Below, in pieces: positions 47,401 to 58,639 of a stretch of DNA of 64,000 bases. A program made the position numbers and the translations under genes. The notes under the pieces are model-generated. The model was given only the letters and a program-made list of their open reading frames with translations. It was not told the origin of the DNA and ran no database searches. Numbering within the stretch: position 1 is the first letter of the stretch; the number at the start of each line of letters is the position of its first letter. Source of the DNA: Primulina eburnea (taxonomy: Eukaryota; Streptophyta; Magnoliopsida; Lamiales; Gesneriaceae); assembly GCF_022965805.1 (NCBI RefSeq), contig NW_027331236.1, forward strand, positions 67,321-131,320. The letters are read 5' to 3'.

Positions 47401-47748
47401 TGTTGGGTGCGATAATTGTCCCTGTTTGGAGAGCGGTCGAACCGTGATGCTTGAGCTGCTGTGCAGTTTAACAGATTTGAGTTGCATAATTACTACTAGG
47501 TATAGTTTTTGGTAAAGCGACAAATGCTCAGTCTTGCAATTGGTATCAGAGCCAATGTCACGGGTTCGATTCCCATTGATTGCAATGAGTGCAATTATAG
47601 GAGGAAGATTGTTGGGTGCAATAATTGTCCCTACTTGGTTGAGCGGCCGAACCGTGGTGCTTGAGCTGTTGCACGGTTTAAAAGATTTGAGTTGCACCAT
47701 TACTACTAGCTATAACTTTTGGTAAAACGGCAAGTGCTCAGTCCTACA
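47401..47748 (+). mobile_element. TRIM (miniature LTR retrotransposon)
   Basis: 348 bp in all: two LTRs of 138 and 139 bp (47401-47538, 47610-47748; TGTTGGGTGC start, CTTGCA/CCTACA end) around a 71-bp core. The core has primer-binding site TGGTATCAGAGCCA (47541-47554) and purine tract AGGAGGAAGAT before the 3' LTR. Flanks TATTA and TACTA fit a 5-bp target duplication with one mutation. It has no coding capacity and would be mobilised in trans. Directly after the primer site, GGGTTCGATTCCC resembles a tRNA B-box. Confidence 0.85.
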
Positions 47749-48937
47749 TACTATGTCCTAATTTCTGTATGATATAATTCAAGTACATTTTTTTATAGAT
47801 ATTTGAAATTAGGTCCAACTAAGTAACATGAAACATATACATATATATTAAATCATATTTAAAGCAAAATTTTAAGATCAAGAATGATTCAGATTTAAAT
47901 TTCAACGAAGCACGATGAAGAAGAAATTGAAGAATTGTATGTGTACATTAAGTGTTATATAATGATTATGTTGCTACTTCATGGTTGTGCGACATATAAA
48001 TGTCAATATTTCTCAATAAAATAGTTTTTCAAAAAGAAAAAATTCTTAATTCAGAAAAAAATACATGAAAAACAAATTGTACATAATTTTCATTCTATTT
48101 ATAATGGTATGAGAACAATTCTAAAGCTTTGTTGACACAATATAATAGATGAATTCTGTGCATTTTATTGAGACATCGAGCCATTTCACTTTATTTCCTC
48201 CAATATTATCTCGATATATTTCGAGGTGATATGAGATTGTTTTTGTCTCTTTTTTTAGTCAAAGTATCTAACCAGCTAATTCATAACATATATGATGTAG
48301 CATAGAAAACTCCTTGTCAAGTAAATTCACTTAGCCAAATATTGAAATTCAAATAAAATTCTACAATATTTCATCAAATTAATTTTGACTTTCGTAAAAT
48401 GCTCATGAAATCTAAATGGTTATATTATTAGATGAGATATTGAATAAAACAAATACTTTGACATATATTATAATGATATCTCATATGCATATCTTAATTA
48501 CATTATTCGTATCTATTCTCAAGATTTTTAAAATACAATAAATAATTTTGTATGTCGTTCTACAAGATAAAATATTATAAAACAAAATATAAACTCGCTA
48601 GAAGAAAATTTGTTTTGTTTCAATGAATAATATAATATTATGTTCTAAACGCAACAAATGAGATTGAAACTATATCATCCTCATGACATGATGCACGCAA
48701 TCATTATTGCAAAACTTCCAAAAAATGATGATCAAAGATGATTTTCTTGAATTGTGTCAAATTAAATGAGGACACAATTCTAAGATATAGTCATTTGAAG
48801 AGATTTCAAGTAATTTTTCTCACAGTGATTGAGAAATAGTTGTTGAAAATTTATTAATCTTATAGCTATAGACGATCAGATATTTGCTGAGCATACCAAA
48901 ATAGTTATATGCATATTATAACAAACTACGACAAAGA
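47749..48937. other. AT-rich DNA within the candidate Helitron
   Basis: No gene, RNA gene or repeat recognised. Bases 45660-47400 on the other side of the TRIM are similar in character; several 60-77 codon frames there are AT-driven and match nothing. Confidence 0.35.
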
Positions 48938-49414
48938 CAGGGGCGGATCCACTGTGGGCCGGAGGGGGCCACGGCCCCCCTGAATTTTTTTAATTTTTTT
49001 TTTACTATGTAAGATATATTTTATTATTTAGTATATATATTATTTGACCCATCAAAATTTTAAATATCTATAATTAGTCTAATGGTTAAAGACTTTCGAG
49101 ATTTACACATATGGTCCATGTTTAATTCTTTTTATACGCTGTTTTTTGACATTGTTCTGCAAATTTTTTTTTGAAAACCTAAATAACGGGCTTTTACAAA
49201 GTCCCAACTTAAAACCTTTATAGTTGGTTAATACAAACACAATCAAGAAAGCCATTTGAAATAATAACCTTTTGCAAAACATCTGCTATATTGTCGAATG
49301 GACGCGAGTTCGGAGACACATCAGAAGGAAAGACAAGGATTCTTGGAATTTTTTCTACGTTCAGGAATTGAGGTAGACCGGCCCCCCAAACATATCATTC
49401 TGGATCCGTCCCTG
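48938..49414. mobile_element. Non-autonomous hAT element (MITE)
   Basis: 477 bp with terminal inverted repeats CAGGGGCGGATCCA and CAGGGACGGATCCA (right end read in reverse), flanked by a perfect 8-bp duplication GACAAAGA (48930-48937, 49415-49422). A sub-terminal hairpin GGGGGCC-AC-GGCCCCC lies near the left end. No transposase. Confidence 0.9.
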
Positions 49415-49660
49415 GACAAAGAGTTGTTGAGTTGTCAAAATCAACCAAGAAGCATATTGGAAAGTGTGTCAAGTGGATAAGATAATTTCTCTGATTCATA
49501 TACCGTCTATGGTCATGATTTTTTATTTTTTATGGCTTAGTTTGTTTCATTTGATAAATGTTATTAACTATGTTTTAATTCATTTAAATATTATCAAAAT
49601 TTCGTACATATATTTTCAGCAATTTAGGTTTTTACGTGCAACGCACGTGCATTTTTCTAG

Positions 49661-51513
49661 TCTCTTCCAAATATATCTATGCACTTTTATGAATTTAAAT
49701 GAAACTGAATTGATAGTACAAATAAAACAAGATTAAACAAACCAAAAGTTTCTATTTGATCTCCGCAAAATTTTCCTTATTTGCCTATTTCTTTATAAAA
49801 AAATCGAAATATTACAAATTAAAATCATAAACAATGCGGTTGTGTCAGGTGAAAACTCAAAAACTTGAGTAAAAAACATAAAAATTTAACTTCTAAAAAC
49901 AAAACTATTTTGAATATCAAATTTAATCGTTAGTTATGATATCATAAACTATTATGTACTAACTGGAATATTTAACTTTTCTTAGTTCAGTGTCAAATTC
50001 TTGAATTTCTTTGTAATTTTTAAGTTAGTGCTTGCGACCTACAGAATTCTGAAGTTGAGATACACTAAAAAAATTATCCATGGCACATTTTCATGTCATA
50101 AAATTATTTTTCCCGTATTTTCTAATCACTTTTTAAGAAATGAAAATGAAACGATACATAATTCTTAAGAGAGAGTCAATTTCAACATTTTCAACGACAA
50201 TATATGCGCATTGAAATCTTTGAAAATCTAGAAAACATATGATTTCTACCTCCAACATCTATTTTGAGAAATCATCAAGAAACGAGACAAATTATATATC
50301 TCTTTCTAGGGATGTAATCGAGTCGAGCCGAGCCGAACTCTTGAATGTTTGAGCTTAGTTCGTTTATAATCGAGCTCGAGCTCGAGCTTTATTTAACGAA
50401 TATATGAATGACTCACGAGCTTATTCAAGCTTTTATCGAGCCTAAACAAGCTTAATAAATATGAATTATACATTTAAATTTTCATTAAATTAATTAAAAA
50501 GTAAATTATATATTTTAAAAAAAATATATTATTCTTATTAAAATTTGTAAATTTATAATAATAAATAAATTTAATAGATTTTTCTATATATTTCATAAAT
50601 AATATGCAAAATCAGTAAATCAAATATCGATCAAAACTATTATTTTTTTATATGAAAGATTACTCACGAACTAACCAACGAACATGTTCACGAGCTAACG
50701 AGCCAAATACTGTAAAGCTTGAGTTTGGTTTTTTTATCTTAACGAGCCTCATTAAACGAGCTCAAACGAAATTTTATTTGTTTTCTTTTTTAATAATGTC
50801 GTTATGATAATATTTTTTAATACTATCATATTATGATATGTTCGCTTGAGTTTGTTTCCAAATTCCTTTGACCGGGTCTTAAAAGTTATTTATAGGAACT
50901 AATTTTTAATTAAGTGTATCATTTGTTAAGTATATGTTGTGGTAATTTTTGTAGTAATATTTTCGGGTTTTTAATTAAATATGATAAATATTAAAATTAT
51001 TTTACAAATTTTAAAAAATGAGGTACGTTACATATTTTGTCGATCCGAGGTTACGAATCCGGATTTTGTGAGAATCCGAGATAATACTGCTAAAACTTAT
51101 AACAATACTAATTATTATATAATAATAGTAAGAGTAGTGAAACAAACTTTTAATATATTTATTTATACTAATTAAATTTATAAAAATAATAATCATAATA
51201 ATTGTGTAGCATAACACAAATATAAACAATAACACTAAATATTGATATTTACATTAATAGTGGTTTAAATCTTTATATTTTTAAACAATAATAATGACTA
51301 TATTTATTATAATAATAATAATTAAAATAACAATCATATTATTATAACATTACTTATTTTTCTTTCTATCTATATTAATCAAATTTAGAAGGCAATACTA
51401 ATAAAAATAAGGGATATGATTCTTAATTTTTTTATATTATTTTTATAAAATACCTGTTTCCCACAAGTCAATTAAATAAAAATCGAGTCTCTAATATCTC
51501 TGCCCCTGCATCC
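49661..51513. other. Upstream region of NLR3
   Basis: 49917-49964 is repeated at the right edge of the window (63953-64000). 49985-50045 aligns with 31865-31920 upstream of NLR1 (TGCTTGCGACCTA). 50310-50850 is a dispersed repeat (see next entry). Beyond about 50880 the DNA is AT-rich without a gene. A short block before NLR3 (TGTTTCCCACAAG...CAATTAA, about 51460) recurs at 55245-55325. Confidence 0.45.
50310..50850. repeat. Dispersed CGAGCTCGAGCT-type repeat
   Basis: Many short words GAGCTCGAGC, CGAGCTTA, AACGAGCC and GAGCTCAAACGA in mixed orientation give a hyphenated palindromic layout around an AT-rich centre. A related piece is at 4140-4260. The right terminus is unclear, so the class cannot be assigned. 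Confidence 0.5.
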
Positions 51514-54150
51514 ATGGCTGCTTATGCTGCGCTTCTTGCTCTTGCTCGATCTTTGCAAGAGATTTTGGATCTTCAACAGTATGTCGATCCTCTTCACCAA
51601 GAAAAAATCATTTATCTCCATGGAATAGTTGATTTTATCGTCACTTTCCTTGAAAATTATTCAGATAAGTATCCCGAAACACGGGGTGGTATGGGAAACG
51701 AAATTAGAATAGCTGCATATGAAGCTCAAGATTTCGTGGATTCGTATTATTGTTCGGTATCAACTACTGATGATAGGAGTTTTTCAGAGGAAAATCTCGA
51801 CGAGGTGAACTTGGATCGAGACTTAACCATGGCCTTTGAAAGGATTGGTTTTATTTGGGAAGAGATGATTAAGATGAACAACAGTGACACGGCACAAGAT
51901 CTCCGATCCGTATCTTATTCTTCTCGTGTTGATCATTCATCCACTGCAAAAAAAGTGGTATTTGGATTTGAAGATGACTTGATCGCAATCAAAGAACGGT
52001 TGTACGAGGATTCAACTAAACTCAAAATTATCCCAATTGTTGGGATGGGAGGAATCGGGAAGACGACTCTAGCTAGAAGAGCTTATGATGATTCAATTCT
52101 TGCTCCGCATTTTGATATCTATGCATGGATCACAATTTCTGCAGAGTATCAAAGAGGACAAATTCTTTCAAGACTTCTTTGTAACTTGAAGAAACTATAT
52201 AAGGAACAATCTCATAATCATAGTGATGCTGAATTGGAAACACTGGTGTACCGAAATCTCAGGGGTAGGCGGTATCTCATTGTGATTGATGATATTTGGA
52301 GTACTAAGGCTTGGGATGATTTGAAGATGATATTTCCAGATGATGACAATAGAAGTAGGATCTTGTTAACAACTAGAATATTGGATGTGGCTGTTCACTT
52401 GGGATCTTCTGATACTCCGGTTCACCAAATGAACTGTTTAAATGAAGATCAGAGTTGGGAACTACTTCAAGAAAGGGTTTTTGGACAACAATCTTGTCCT
52501 CTCCAACTGGTGGAAGTCGGGACGAAGATTGCAAAAAATTGTGGGGGACTTCCCCTTACGATCGTGGTGGTTGCAGGACTACTCCTTTCTTCAGGCAACG
52601 TGATGTGGGAAGAAGTGTGGGAAAATGTTTCTGAAAATATAAGTTCTAGAGAGCCTACAATTGCCCTTCAGTGCTCAAAGATACTGTGTTTTAGTTATGA
52701 TCGGTTACCTCTTCGACTAAAACCATGCTTCCTCTACATATCAGCTTTTCCTGAAGATTCTGAAATTGATGTTTCTAAGCTAATCAAGTTGTGGGTTGCT
52801 GAGGGATTTTTGAAACCAAACGATCAGTCCAAATGGTTGGAAGATGTGGGGGAACGTTATTTGGAGGATCTGGTGAACAGAAGTTTGCTGTTAGTGAGCA
52901 AGAAAGGGCCTGACGGGAAACTCGAAACTGTTGGAATCCATGATATGTTGAGGGAGATTTGCATAACAAAAGCTGAAGAAGAGGGGTTTCTTTATCATGT
53001 GTCATGCAAAACCAATTCCGGAACAGAATTTGTAGAGAATCCATATCGCCGCCTAAGAATTCATTGCACGAAGGATTTTCAAGAATGGAAAATCCTAGAT
53101 TCGAGCGTGCGTTCGGTTCTACTTTTCTCCGCGAAATATCAGATGCCAAGAATAGATCTAAGGTCTAGGCACGTCGGTGTCTTGGATGCACCCCGAGTAA
53201 CTTGGCCGAAATTGTCACATGTAATCTCTACATTCATCAATTTAAGGTACCTTGCTGTTGCCTTAGACTATGCATCATGCCCCGATGGATTTCCAGTCTC
53301 AATATCCAAACATCCCAATCTCGAAACTATAGATGTTTGCGTCGTCGACTGGGGACGAGAAAGTAAATTGCAAGTACCATGTGAAATTTTGAAGATGCCG
53401 AAGTTAAGGCATCTGATCTGGAACAATGATTTTCATTTATCCTATCCCTCTGACATAGGAATTGTTCACAAAAGTGATCTACAAACAATTGAGACAGTTG
53501 TCGATTTTATATTTGGTGAGGAGATCGTCAAAATACTTGTGAATCTGAAGAAATTGAAAGTTTGTTATTATATGCGGGATCATAACTGGGATTATTTTAA
53601 TCTCGACAACCTTTTTCATTTGCAAAACCTCGAGGACTTAGAAATCAGTATGCTCTTCATAGAGGCTGATCCCTGGAACCATGCTTTTCCAATCGGCCTT
53701 AAGAAGTTAACTCTAATAGGAGTCCCTTTTACTTGGGAAAATATGACCATAATTGGGTCCCTCCCGAATCTTCAAGTGCTCCAGATGATAGGTATTATAG
53801 TTACTGAGTTTTCCGAGTGGAAAGCAGTGGAAGGTCAATTTCTTCAACTCAAGTATTTTCGTTCTTCCTTTGATTATTTGGTGAAGTGGGAAATGGAAAA
53901 GGAGCATTTCCCATGCCTTGAAAGCTTGATTCTTCAGCGTGCCCCGTGGATCAATGAGATTCCTAGTGGCATAGGAGAAATAGATACTCTTCAATTCATC
54001 GAGTTGCAATATTGTGAAAAATCACTGGTGAACTCAGCAATGCAAATTCTGAAGCTGCAACGTGAGAATGGAAACGATGCTTTTCATGTTCGTGCCATTG
54101 ATTACGATGGATACAGCATTGTTTTGAACAATTATTATGCCAACATTTGA
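51514..54150 (+). CDS. NLR3: R1-type CC-NB-LRR immune receptor (878 aa)
   Basis: Single-exon paralogue of NLR2. Seen: MAAYAALLALARSLQEIL start, AYEAQDFVDSY, P-loop GMGGIGKTT at 177-185, RNBS-A FDIYAWITISAEY, kinase-2 LIVIDDIW with D259-D260, RNBS-C HQMNCLNEDQSWELL, GLPL as CGGLPLT, RNBS-D CFLYISAFPED, IHD at 475-477, then LRRs ending FIELQYCEKSL. The tail is longer than in NLR2 (ends YSIVLNNYYANI), because a stop used by NLR2 is absent. The first half is clearly diverged from NLR1/NLR2, while from about codon 325 onwards it is nearly identical, which points to gene conversion or unequal crossing-over. All NB motifs are intact; likely functional. Confidence 0.93.
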   Translation: MAAYAALLALARSLQEILDLQQYVDPLHQEKIIYLHGIVDFIVTFLENYSDKYPETRGGMGNEIRIAAYEAQDFVDSYYCSVSTTDDRSFSEENLDEVNLDRDLTMAFERIGFIWEEMIKMNNSDTAQDLRSVSYSSRVDHSSTAKKVVFGFEDDLIAIKERLYEDSTKLKIIPIVGMGGIGKTTLARRAYDDSILAPHFDIYAWITISAEYQRGQILSRLLCNLKKLYKEQSHNHSDAELETLVYRNLRGRRYLIVIDDIWSTKAWDDLKMIFPDDDNRSRILLTTRILDVAVHLGSSDTPVHQMNCLNEDQSWELLQERVFGQQSCPLQLVEVGTKIAKNCGGLPLTIVVVAGLLLSSGNVMWEEVWENVSENISSREPTIALQCSKILCFSYDRLPLRLKPCFLYISAFPEDSEIDVSKLIKLWVAEGFLKPNDQSKWLEDVGERYLEDLVNRSLLLVSKKGPDGKLETVGIHDMLREICITKAEEEGFLYHVSCKTNSGTEFVENPYRRLRIHCTKDFQEWKILDSSVRSVLLFSAKYQMPRIDLRSRHVGVLDAPRVTWPKLSHVISTFINLRYLAVALDYASCPDGFPVSISKHPNLETIDVCVVDWGRESKLQVPCEILKMPKLRHLIWNNDFHLSYPSDIGIVHKSDLQTIETVVDFIFGEEIVKILVNLKKLKVCYYMRDHNWDYFNLDNLFHLQNLEDLEISMLFIEADPWNHAFPIGLKKLTLIGVPFTWENMTIIGSLPNLQVLQMIGIIVTEFSEWKAVEGQFLQLKYFRSSFDYLVKWEMEKEHFPCLESLILQRAPWINEIPSGIGEIDTLQFIELQYCEKSLVNSAMQILKLQRENGNDAFHVRAIDYDGYSIVLNNYYANI

Positions 54151-54694
54151 AAGAGAAAATTGTGAGAATTTGTATTTGTTTGATGAAAGTTTTTTTTATT
54201 AGAAAATTAATCAAAGAAAATAGTGTGTCTTTGCCCATTTTCATTTAGACTGCGTTTGCTTTGAGTGATTCATTTTAATGATCTCGAATGTCACCGAATG
54301 CTACCACCACACAAGATTCAGACAGCAGAACTTACATTAACAGCCGCAAGGGTGAGGGTCGACGACCTTCCTGAATTAGCACATATAGTTTCACAGAGAG
54401 GCCATTTCCAAGTCCCTACAATGTACTTGTCTTAGACACAATCAAGTACTCTGTAGAATTTTTAAACTTATTTTAAGATTTCAACTATTTTAGAATTGAT
54501 TAAATCCACAATTTATATATTGATGGTGTATTAAAATTGTGTACAAAAGTTGTATTTTTTTATGTTACATCCGGAGTATATCTCTTTTTTGTTGTTGTCA
54601 AATATTTGCTTTTAGGTCATCAACATGTATATCAATTTTCATAAAAATAGGAGAGAATCACGTGATCTAATGATATTAGAATAAGATGATAAAC
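54151..54694. other. NLR3 3' flank
   Basis: 54151-54245 resembles the 3' flanks of NLR1 and NLR2. The rest has no gene. AGAATAAGATGATAAAC (54678-54694) is the left target copy of the SINE. Confidence 0.4.
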
Positions 54695-54804
54695 GAGACT
54701 GGGCTGGGTTTGTAGCCCAGTGATCTCACCCGTCAGATTAGCTGGCTCCCCTCTCCGAGTTCGATCGCCTCTCTCCGCGTGTGTTGTAATAAAAAAAAAG
54801 AACA
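54695..54804 (+). mobile_element. SINE, tRNA-derived
   Basis: About 110 bp with A-box-like TAGCCCAGTGA and B-box-like GAGTTCGATCGCC, and a tail TTGTAATAAAAAAAAAG. It is flanked by 17-bp direct repeats AGAATA(A/G)GATGATAAAC (54678-54694, 54805-54821) with one mismatch. Pol III promoter boxes, an A-rich tail and long target duplications together define a SINE, mobilised by LINE enzymes. Confidence 0.85.
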
Positions 54805-54821
54805 AGAATAGGATGATAAAC

Positions 54822-56039
54822 ACTCCCGATTTAACATATTTTAACCCGCATAAGATGAAATGAGTATTATACTATTATCGCACATCTATCTACTTTGTAA
54901 AAAGTATTTTAACAACTCCCATTTAAGTTAATAAAATAGTATTTACAATAACTTGGAGAAGAAAATTTAATTTATAATGAATATTTTTATTGTTGCATCA
55001 TATCTGTGAAATGCCACTACGTTTAGAGCACATATATTTTTAATCTAAATAATCCTTTTCTAAATATTTAAGTTATTAATTATGATTATTTAGTTATTTT
55101 TAGAATTTATTAAAATTAGGTTTTGGCGGTTCTTACGATAATTTTTATTAACTAAAAAAGGGTAATTTTGAAAAAAAATTAGATTCTTAATTATTTTTTT
55201 TATAGACAATCTTATTAATTATTATTGGTACAATGCTCCCGGCTGTTTCCCACGGGCGAGTTAATTAAAGTCTCCCAGTCAACAATCTCGTGAACTCCCA
55301 GCTGTTTCCCACAGGCGAGTTATTTCTCTCCAGTACTCTAGGTTAAGTTTTATTTTTAATTCAAGAGATAATTCTACTATTTCAATTTTATCACTGTGAA
55401 GCTTTTTCTTGCTTTAATTTAATATTCGTGTTTGTTCAAGTATTTTTTGATTTATGATTTATTTATATGAAAGTTTTATGTTGATTAATCTGATAATTTA
55501 ATTCGATAATAATTTTCTACTGTTACCCATGAATTCAGTGATCCGTAATTGTCATAAATCATTGGTACACGAGTAGCATAGATTAGATTTGTTGTGTTAT
55601 CATAATATATTTAATCTAAATAAATCAAAGAAATTGGATATATCAATTGCTGCTATCTCGATTGTTAGATTTCAAGATTAACTGTTTTCACAGATCTAAA
55701 AGCTATCGTTAATTAATATGGAATGCTATCGTGCCCATTTAATTATTGATAAGTTTTGACTGGATGCTGGGTTTGGTCAATTAAATTAGAAAAACACAAG
55801 GATTTTAGCGGCTATCCCTATAATTCTAAGGTTAATTACTTGTAACTCCATGAATAATAATATGTTTGCCGATGAACGGTGACATAATTGAATAGTGAAA
55901 ATCCCCTTGAATCATAGTTTGGAAATTTAATTCTTGTTTAGATTTATTTTTTTTATTACTTTCTAATTTTAGTTTTAATATTTTAGTTTGTTCTTATCCA
56001 ACAAAACCCACATGTTATTTATTTTTCTTCGAAAGAAAT
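54822..56039. other. AT-rich DNA, probably 5' part of a Gypsy relic towards the right
   Basis: No gene. 55245-55325 contains two copies of GCTGTTTCCCAC(A/G)GGCGAGTTA, related to DNA just upstream of NLR3. From about 55400 the sequence is non-coding and may be the LTR/leader of the gag relic that follows. Confidence 0.3.
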
Positions 56040-57070
56040 CATCTACCATTCCCTGTGGATTCGACCATGCTCACCATCACACTAATTTTATCTAGAGAGT
56101 AGGAATTTAAGTTTGGTGGTCCGACGACAACACACCATTGTCGGGGAACGGTACTGCAAGGTGATTCATCAAGAAAAGAAGAATTTGAGAACTTTTTGTT
56201 GTGGAATACTTCGAGATGTTTCATCGACAAGTATTCACAAGTTTTTTTCAACAAAACGGAGAGTCATTCTACGCAGCATGGAAGAGATTCAATAATTTAG
56301 CAACAATATTCAGGAATCATGATTTTTCTAACTATGTTCTTATTTGATTTTTCCTTAAAGGTTTGGATGCAGTTACACAAAGATGAGTATTTAATGGAGC
56401 ATTAACAACTGGTAGTCCACTACTTAGACGACCTGAAGACAGCGTGATATATTTGCTAAATGAAATGGCCGACTTTTACTACCATCAGTATTGGGATCCT
56501 ACGCTGCAGAGTTGGAACCACCAATACACTGCATAAATTAGCCAATCTGATTTTACAGATCAACCTTTCGAGCATCAAGAAGATGAGGAAAATAGTCTTG
56601 AATTAATCATAAGTCGACTGAATGATATGGAAAAAAGCATGTGGCTTTGAATGAGCCAGCTATTGAGCCTCAGTTTGAAGAAGTTTTGGAAGAAATATCA
56701 AATGAAGATCAGCCACCAATGAAATTGATAGATGAACGCTCTCTTGAGACTATCGATATGAGCTCGTCGATAATATTATCATTCATACATCTAAGAGATC
56801 CTTGTCGTCCTCCATTGCCAATTTCAACAGATTTTACTCTTCAAGATCCAACGATGATATTCTCATCACATGTGTATTATTTAAAGTCACGTTTTGTTGA
56901 GGAGACGATCTTACATTGCATACATCAAGCTAAACTTGAGGGCACATGGAACCAAGACCCATATATGGTGTCATATGACACGTACTTTGGGCGTCAGCCG
57001 CTCTTTGAATGAGTGCTTTTGAGGGTCAAACTGACGACTAAAAATCAAGCGCTTTTGTGAGGCAACCTAA
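56040..57070 (+). pseudogene. Ty3/Gypsy gag relic, Athila-like
   Basis: CCCTGTGGATTCGACC near 56050 resembles leaders of large Gypsy elements. About 56265-56500 encodes a broken gag stretch (FYAAWKRFNNLA, DFSNYVLI, LKGLDAVTQ, LLNEMADFYYHQYW) with stops and frameshifts. An open frame at 56641-57012 (EPAIEPQFEEVLEEISNED) reads through to PYMVSYDTYFGRQP. It is followed by AAGCGCTTTTGTGAGGCAAC, a motif common after such frames. Pol is missing. The lineage is a best guess. Confidence 0.45.
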
Positions 57071-57189
57071 ATTTTTTGTTCTTATTATTTTTAATTTATT
57101 TTATTTATTTTTTATTTTTCTTTTTTTCAAATAGTACAATTTTGGTTAACTTTGTGCAGAAGATGTCTTCAAAAAGAATACCACCTCTG

Positions 57190-57360
57190 CAAAAAAAAAA
57201 AAGTTTTGCCCTAGATACAGTAGATGTTTTCTAACGAGGCGTGATCACGCCTTATGAGAAAACATCTTCTGATTTTGAAAATTTTTGGCCCTACACACAG
57301 AATATGTTCGATCACGTCTTGTAAGAAAACATCTTCTGATGTTGTCTCAAGGCCAAATAA
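57190..57360. repeat. Hairpin and repeated AGAAAACATCTTCTGAT words
   Basis: GTTTTCTAACGAGGCGTGAT at 57226-57245 is followed by its near-complement ending TTATGAGAAAAC, giving a long imperfect hairpin centred on TGATCA. AGAAAACATCTTCTGAT occurs twice (about 57259 and 57323) with AGATGTTTTC and AGATGTCTTC nearby in the other sense. It lies in the non-coding tail of the gag relic. Confidence 0.5.
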
Positions 57361-57885
57361 AAAACTAAATAATTTTTTAAATTGTTTTATTTACGCATTT
57401 TTATTCTCACCCCTTTCACATCATTTCTCAGCAGCTTCCATCATCGATCCACAATTTCTCCCGCCACAGCAATAGAAAGCTTTGCTTTACGATGCCCAAC
57501 AATTTTCAGGGGAGTTCTCTAACTTCCCTTTTGTTTCTACTGTCTGCGTTGTACATCTACTTTTTGTGTCATTGAGAAAATTGTCACATATATGTGTGGG
57601 AGGGGGTATCTAGTTTTATTTCTAGTTTCAATTTCTATTTTTTCCATTTTTTTTTTGCATGTTTATTCGAAAAAAACAAAAATAGGAAAGAGTACGGCAG
57701 AGTGAAGCTGTTTGATCCATAAAGAATTTAGTGTTTATTCGTTATCTCTCTCATTTGAATCTTGAATGCCTCTTATGCGAGTTTATGAAGAAAAAAAACT
57801 GATGTTTTCTTTGTGTGCAGTTGATTTTGCATTCTTACTGATATATTTATGGGTAGTTGCTCTGGATGATGTGTTGAAATGACAG

Positions 57886-58060
57886 TGGTATAGGATAAAT
57901 ATATACACTTCGATATATTGAGTTGAAGTACTGTAAAAAATCATTGGTAATGTCAGCGAAGCAGATGCAAAAGCATTAACATGAAAATGGAAACGATGCT
58001 TTCCGTGTTCGTGTCATGGATGACGTTGAATACGACCAATTCTATCCTACACCAAGTGAG
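57886..58060 (+). pseudogene. NLR C-terminal relic
   Basis: Nearly identical to the last 150 bp of NLR1 (34915-35045): TACACTTCGATATATTGAG, then the CKKSLV and ENGNDAFRV codons, with a stop (CATTAACATG). The continuation encodes MDDVEYDQFYPTPS up to a possible GTGAGT donor, suggesting that some members of this family had a 3' intron. The rest of the gene is gone; the left break abuts the Gypsy relic. Confidence 0.75.
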
Positions 58061-58184
58061 TTACACCCTATTATTTTTTTCTTACACGTGTCTTTTTTAT
58101 TATTATTGCATTTGACACTACTTTAACTATGATCAATCAAACTAATCATTAAACTAATTTCGTTTCATGTATATAACAGGTGTC

Positions 58185-58185
58185 A

Positions 58186-58241
<56 letters not shown>
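58185..58241. repeat. ATT trinucleotide microsatellite
   Basis: About 19 uninterrupted ATT units. Confidence 0.95.
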
Positions 58242-58639
58242 TCAAATTTTAAAACATAATATTTTATATTTAAAAATTACGTGAAATTTTTATTTGATAG
58301 TAAAATTTTACGTTTGAGATTTAAAATTTTCATTTCTATTATTCTTATTTGTATGGTAGAATCATATGAAATGTCAAAAATCAATGTTTTAAAATTTAAT
58401 ATGGAAAAAATAACATATAATACACAAATTGAATGGTAAATTGAATATATAAGCATCGTTATTTTTAAAAAACAAATGAAAGTGTCTTTTTGATTTTCAT
58501 TTCAGAGCATCCATTTGATCATGACAAAAAGTATAGATAGTGTTCACATGCAATTCTAAATTTTTTTTTTAATCAAATTTACTAAATCTAAAATTTTGAT
58601 AAAAAAAAAAGTAAAAATGATATGTTTCCAACTTTTTTT

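Larger units (their letters stand above)
45462..49660 (+). mobile_element. Candidate non-autonomous Helitron between NLR2 and NLR3
   Basis: The left end TCTATACTCATATAAATATA follows an A and starts exactly where homology between the NLR2 3' flank and the relic at 59573 stops. This 5' start is repeated about 50 bp later. The right end has a perfect hairpin ACGTGC-AAC-GCACGT (49634-49648), then CTAG (49657-49660) and T. These fit Helitron rules (A|TC...CTRR|T, no target duplication). The 4.2-kb interior is AT-rich, has no Rep/helicase gene, and contains a TRIM and a hAT MITE. The two ends may belong to different copies. Confidence 0.35.

Noticed and set aside
47535..47585. tRNA gene (GGTATCAGAGCC and GGTTCGATTCC)
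   Set aside because: No cloverleaf can be formed; the first motif is the TRIM primer-binding site and lies between two matching LTRs.
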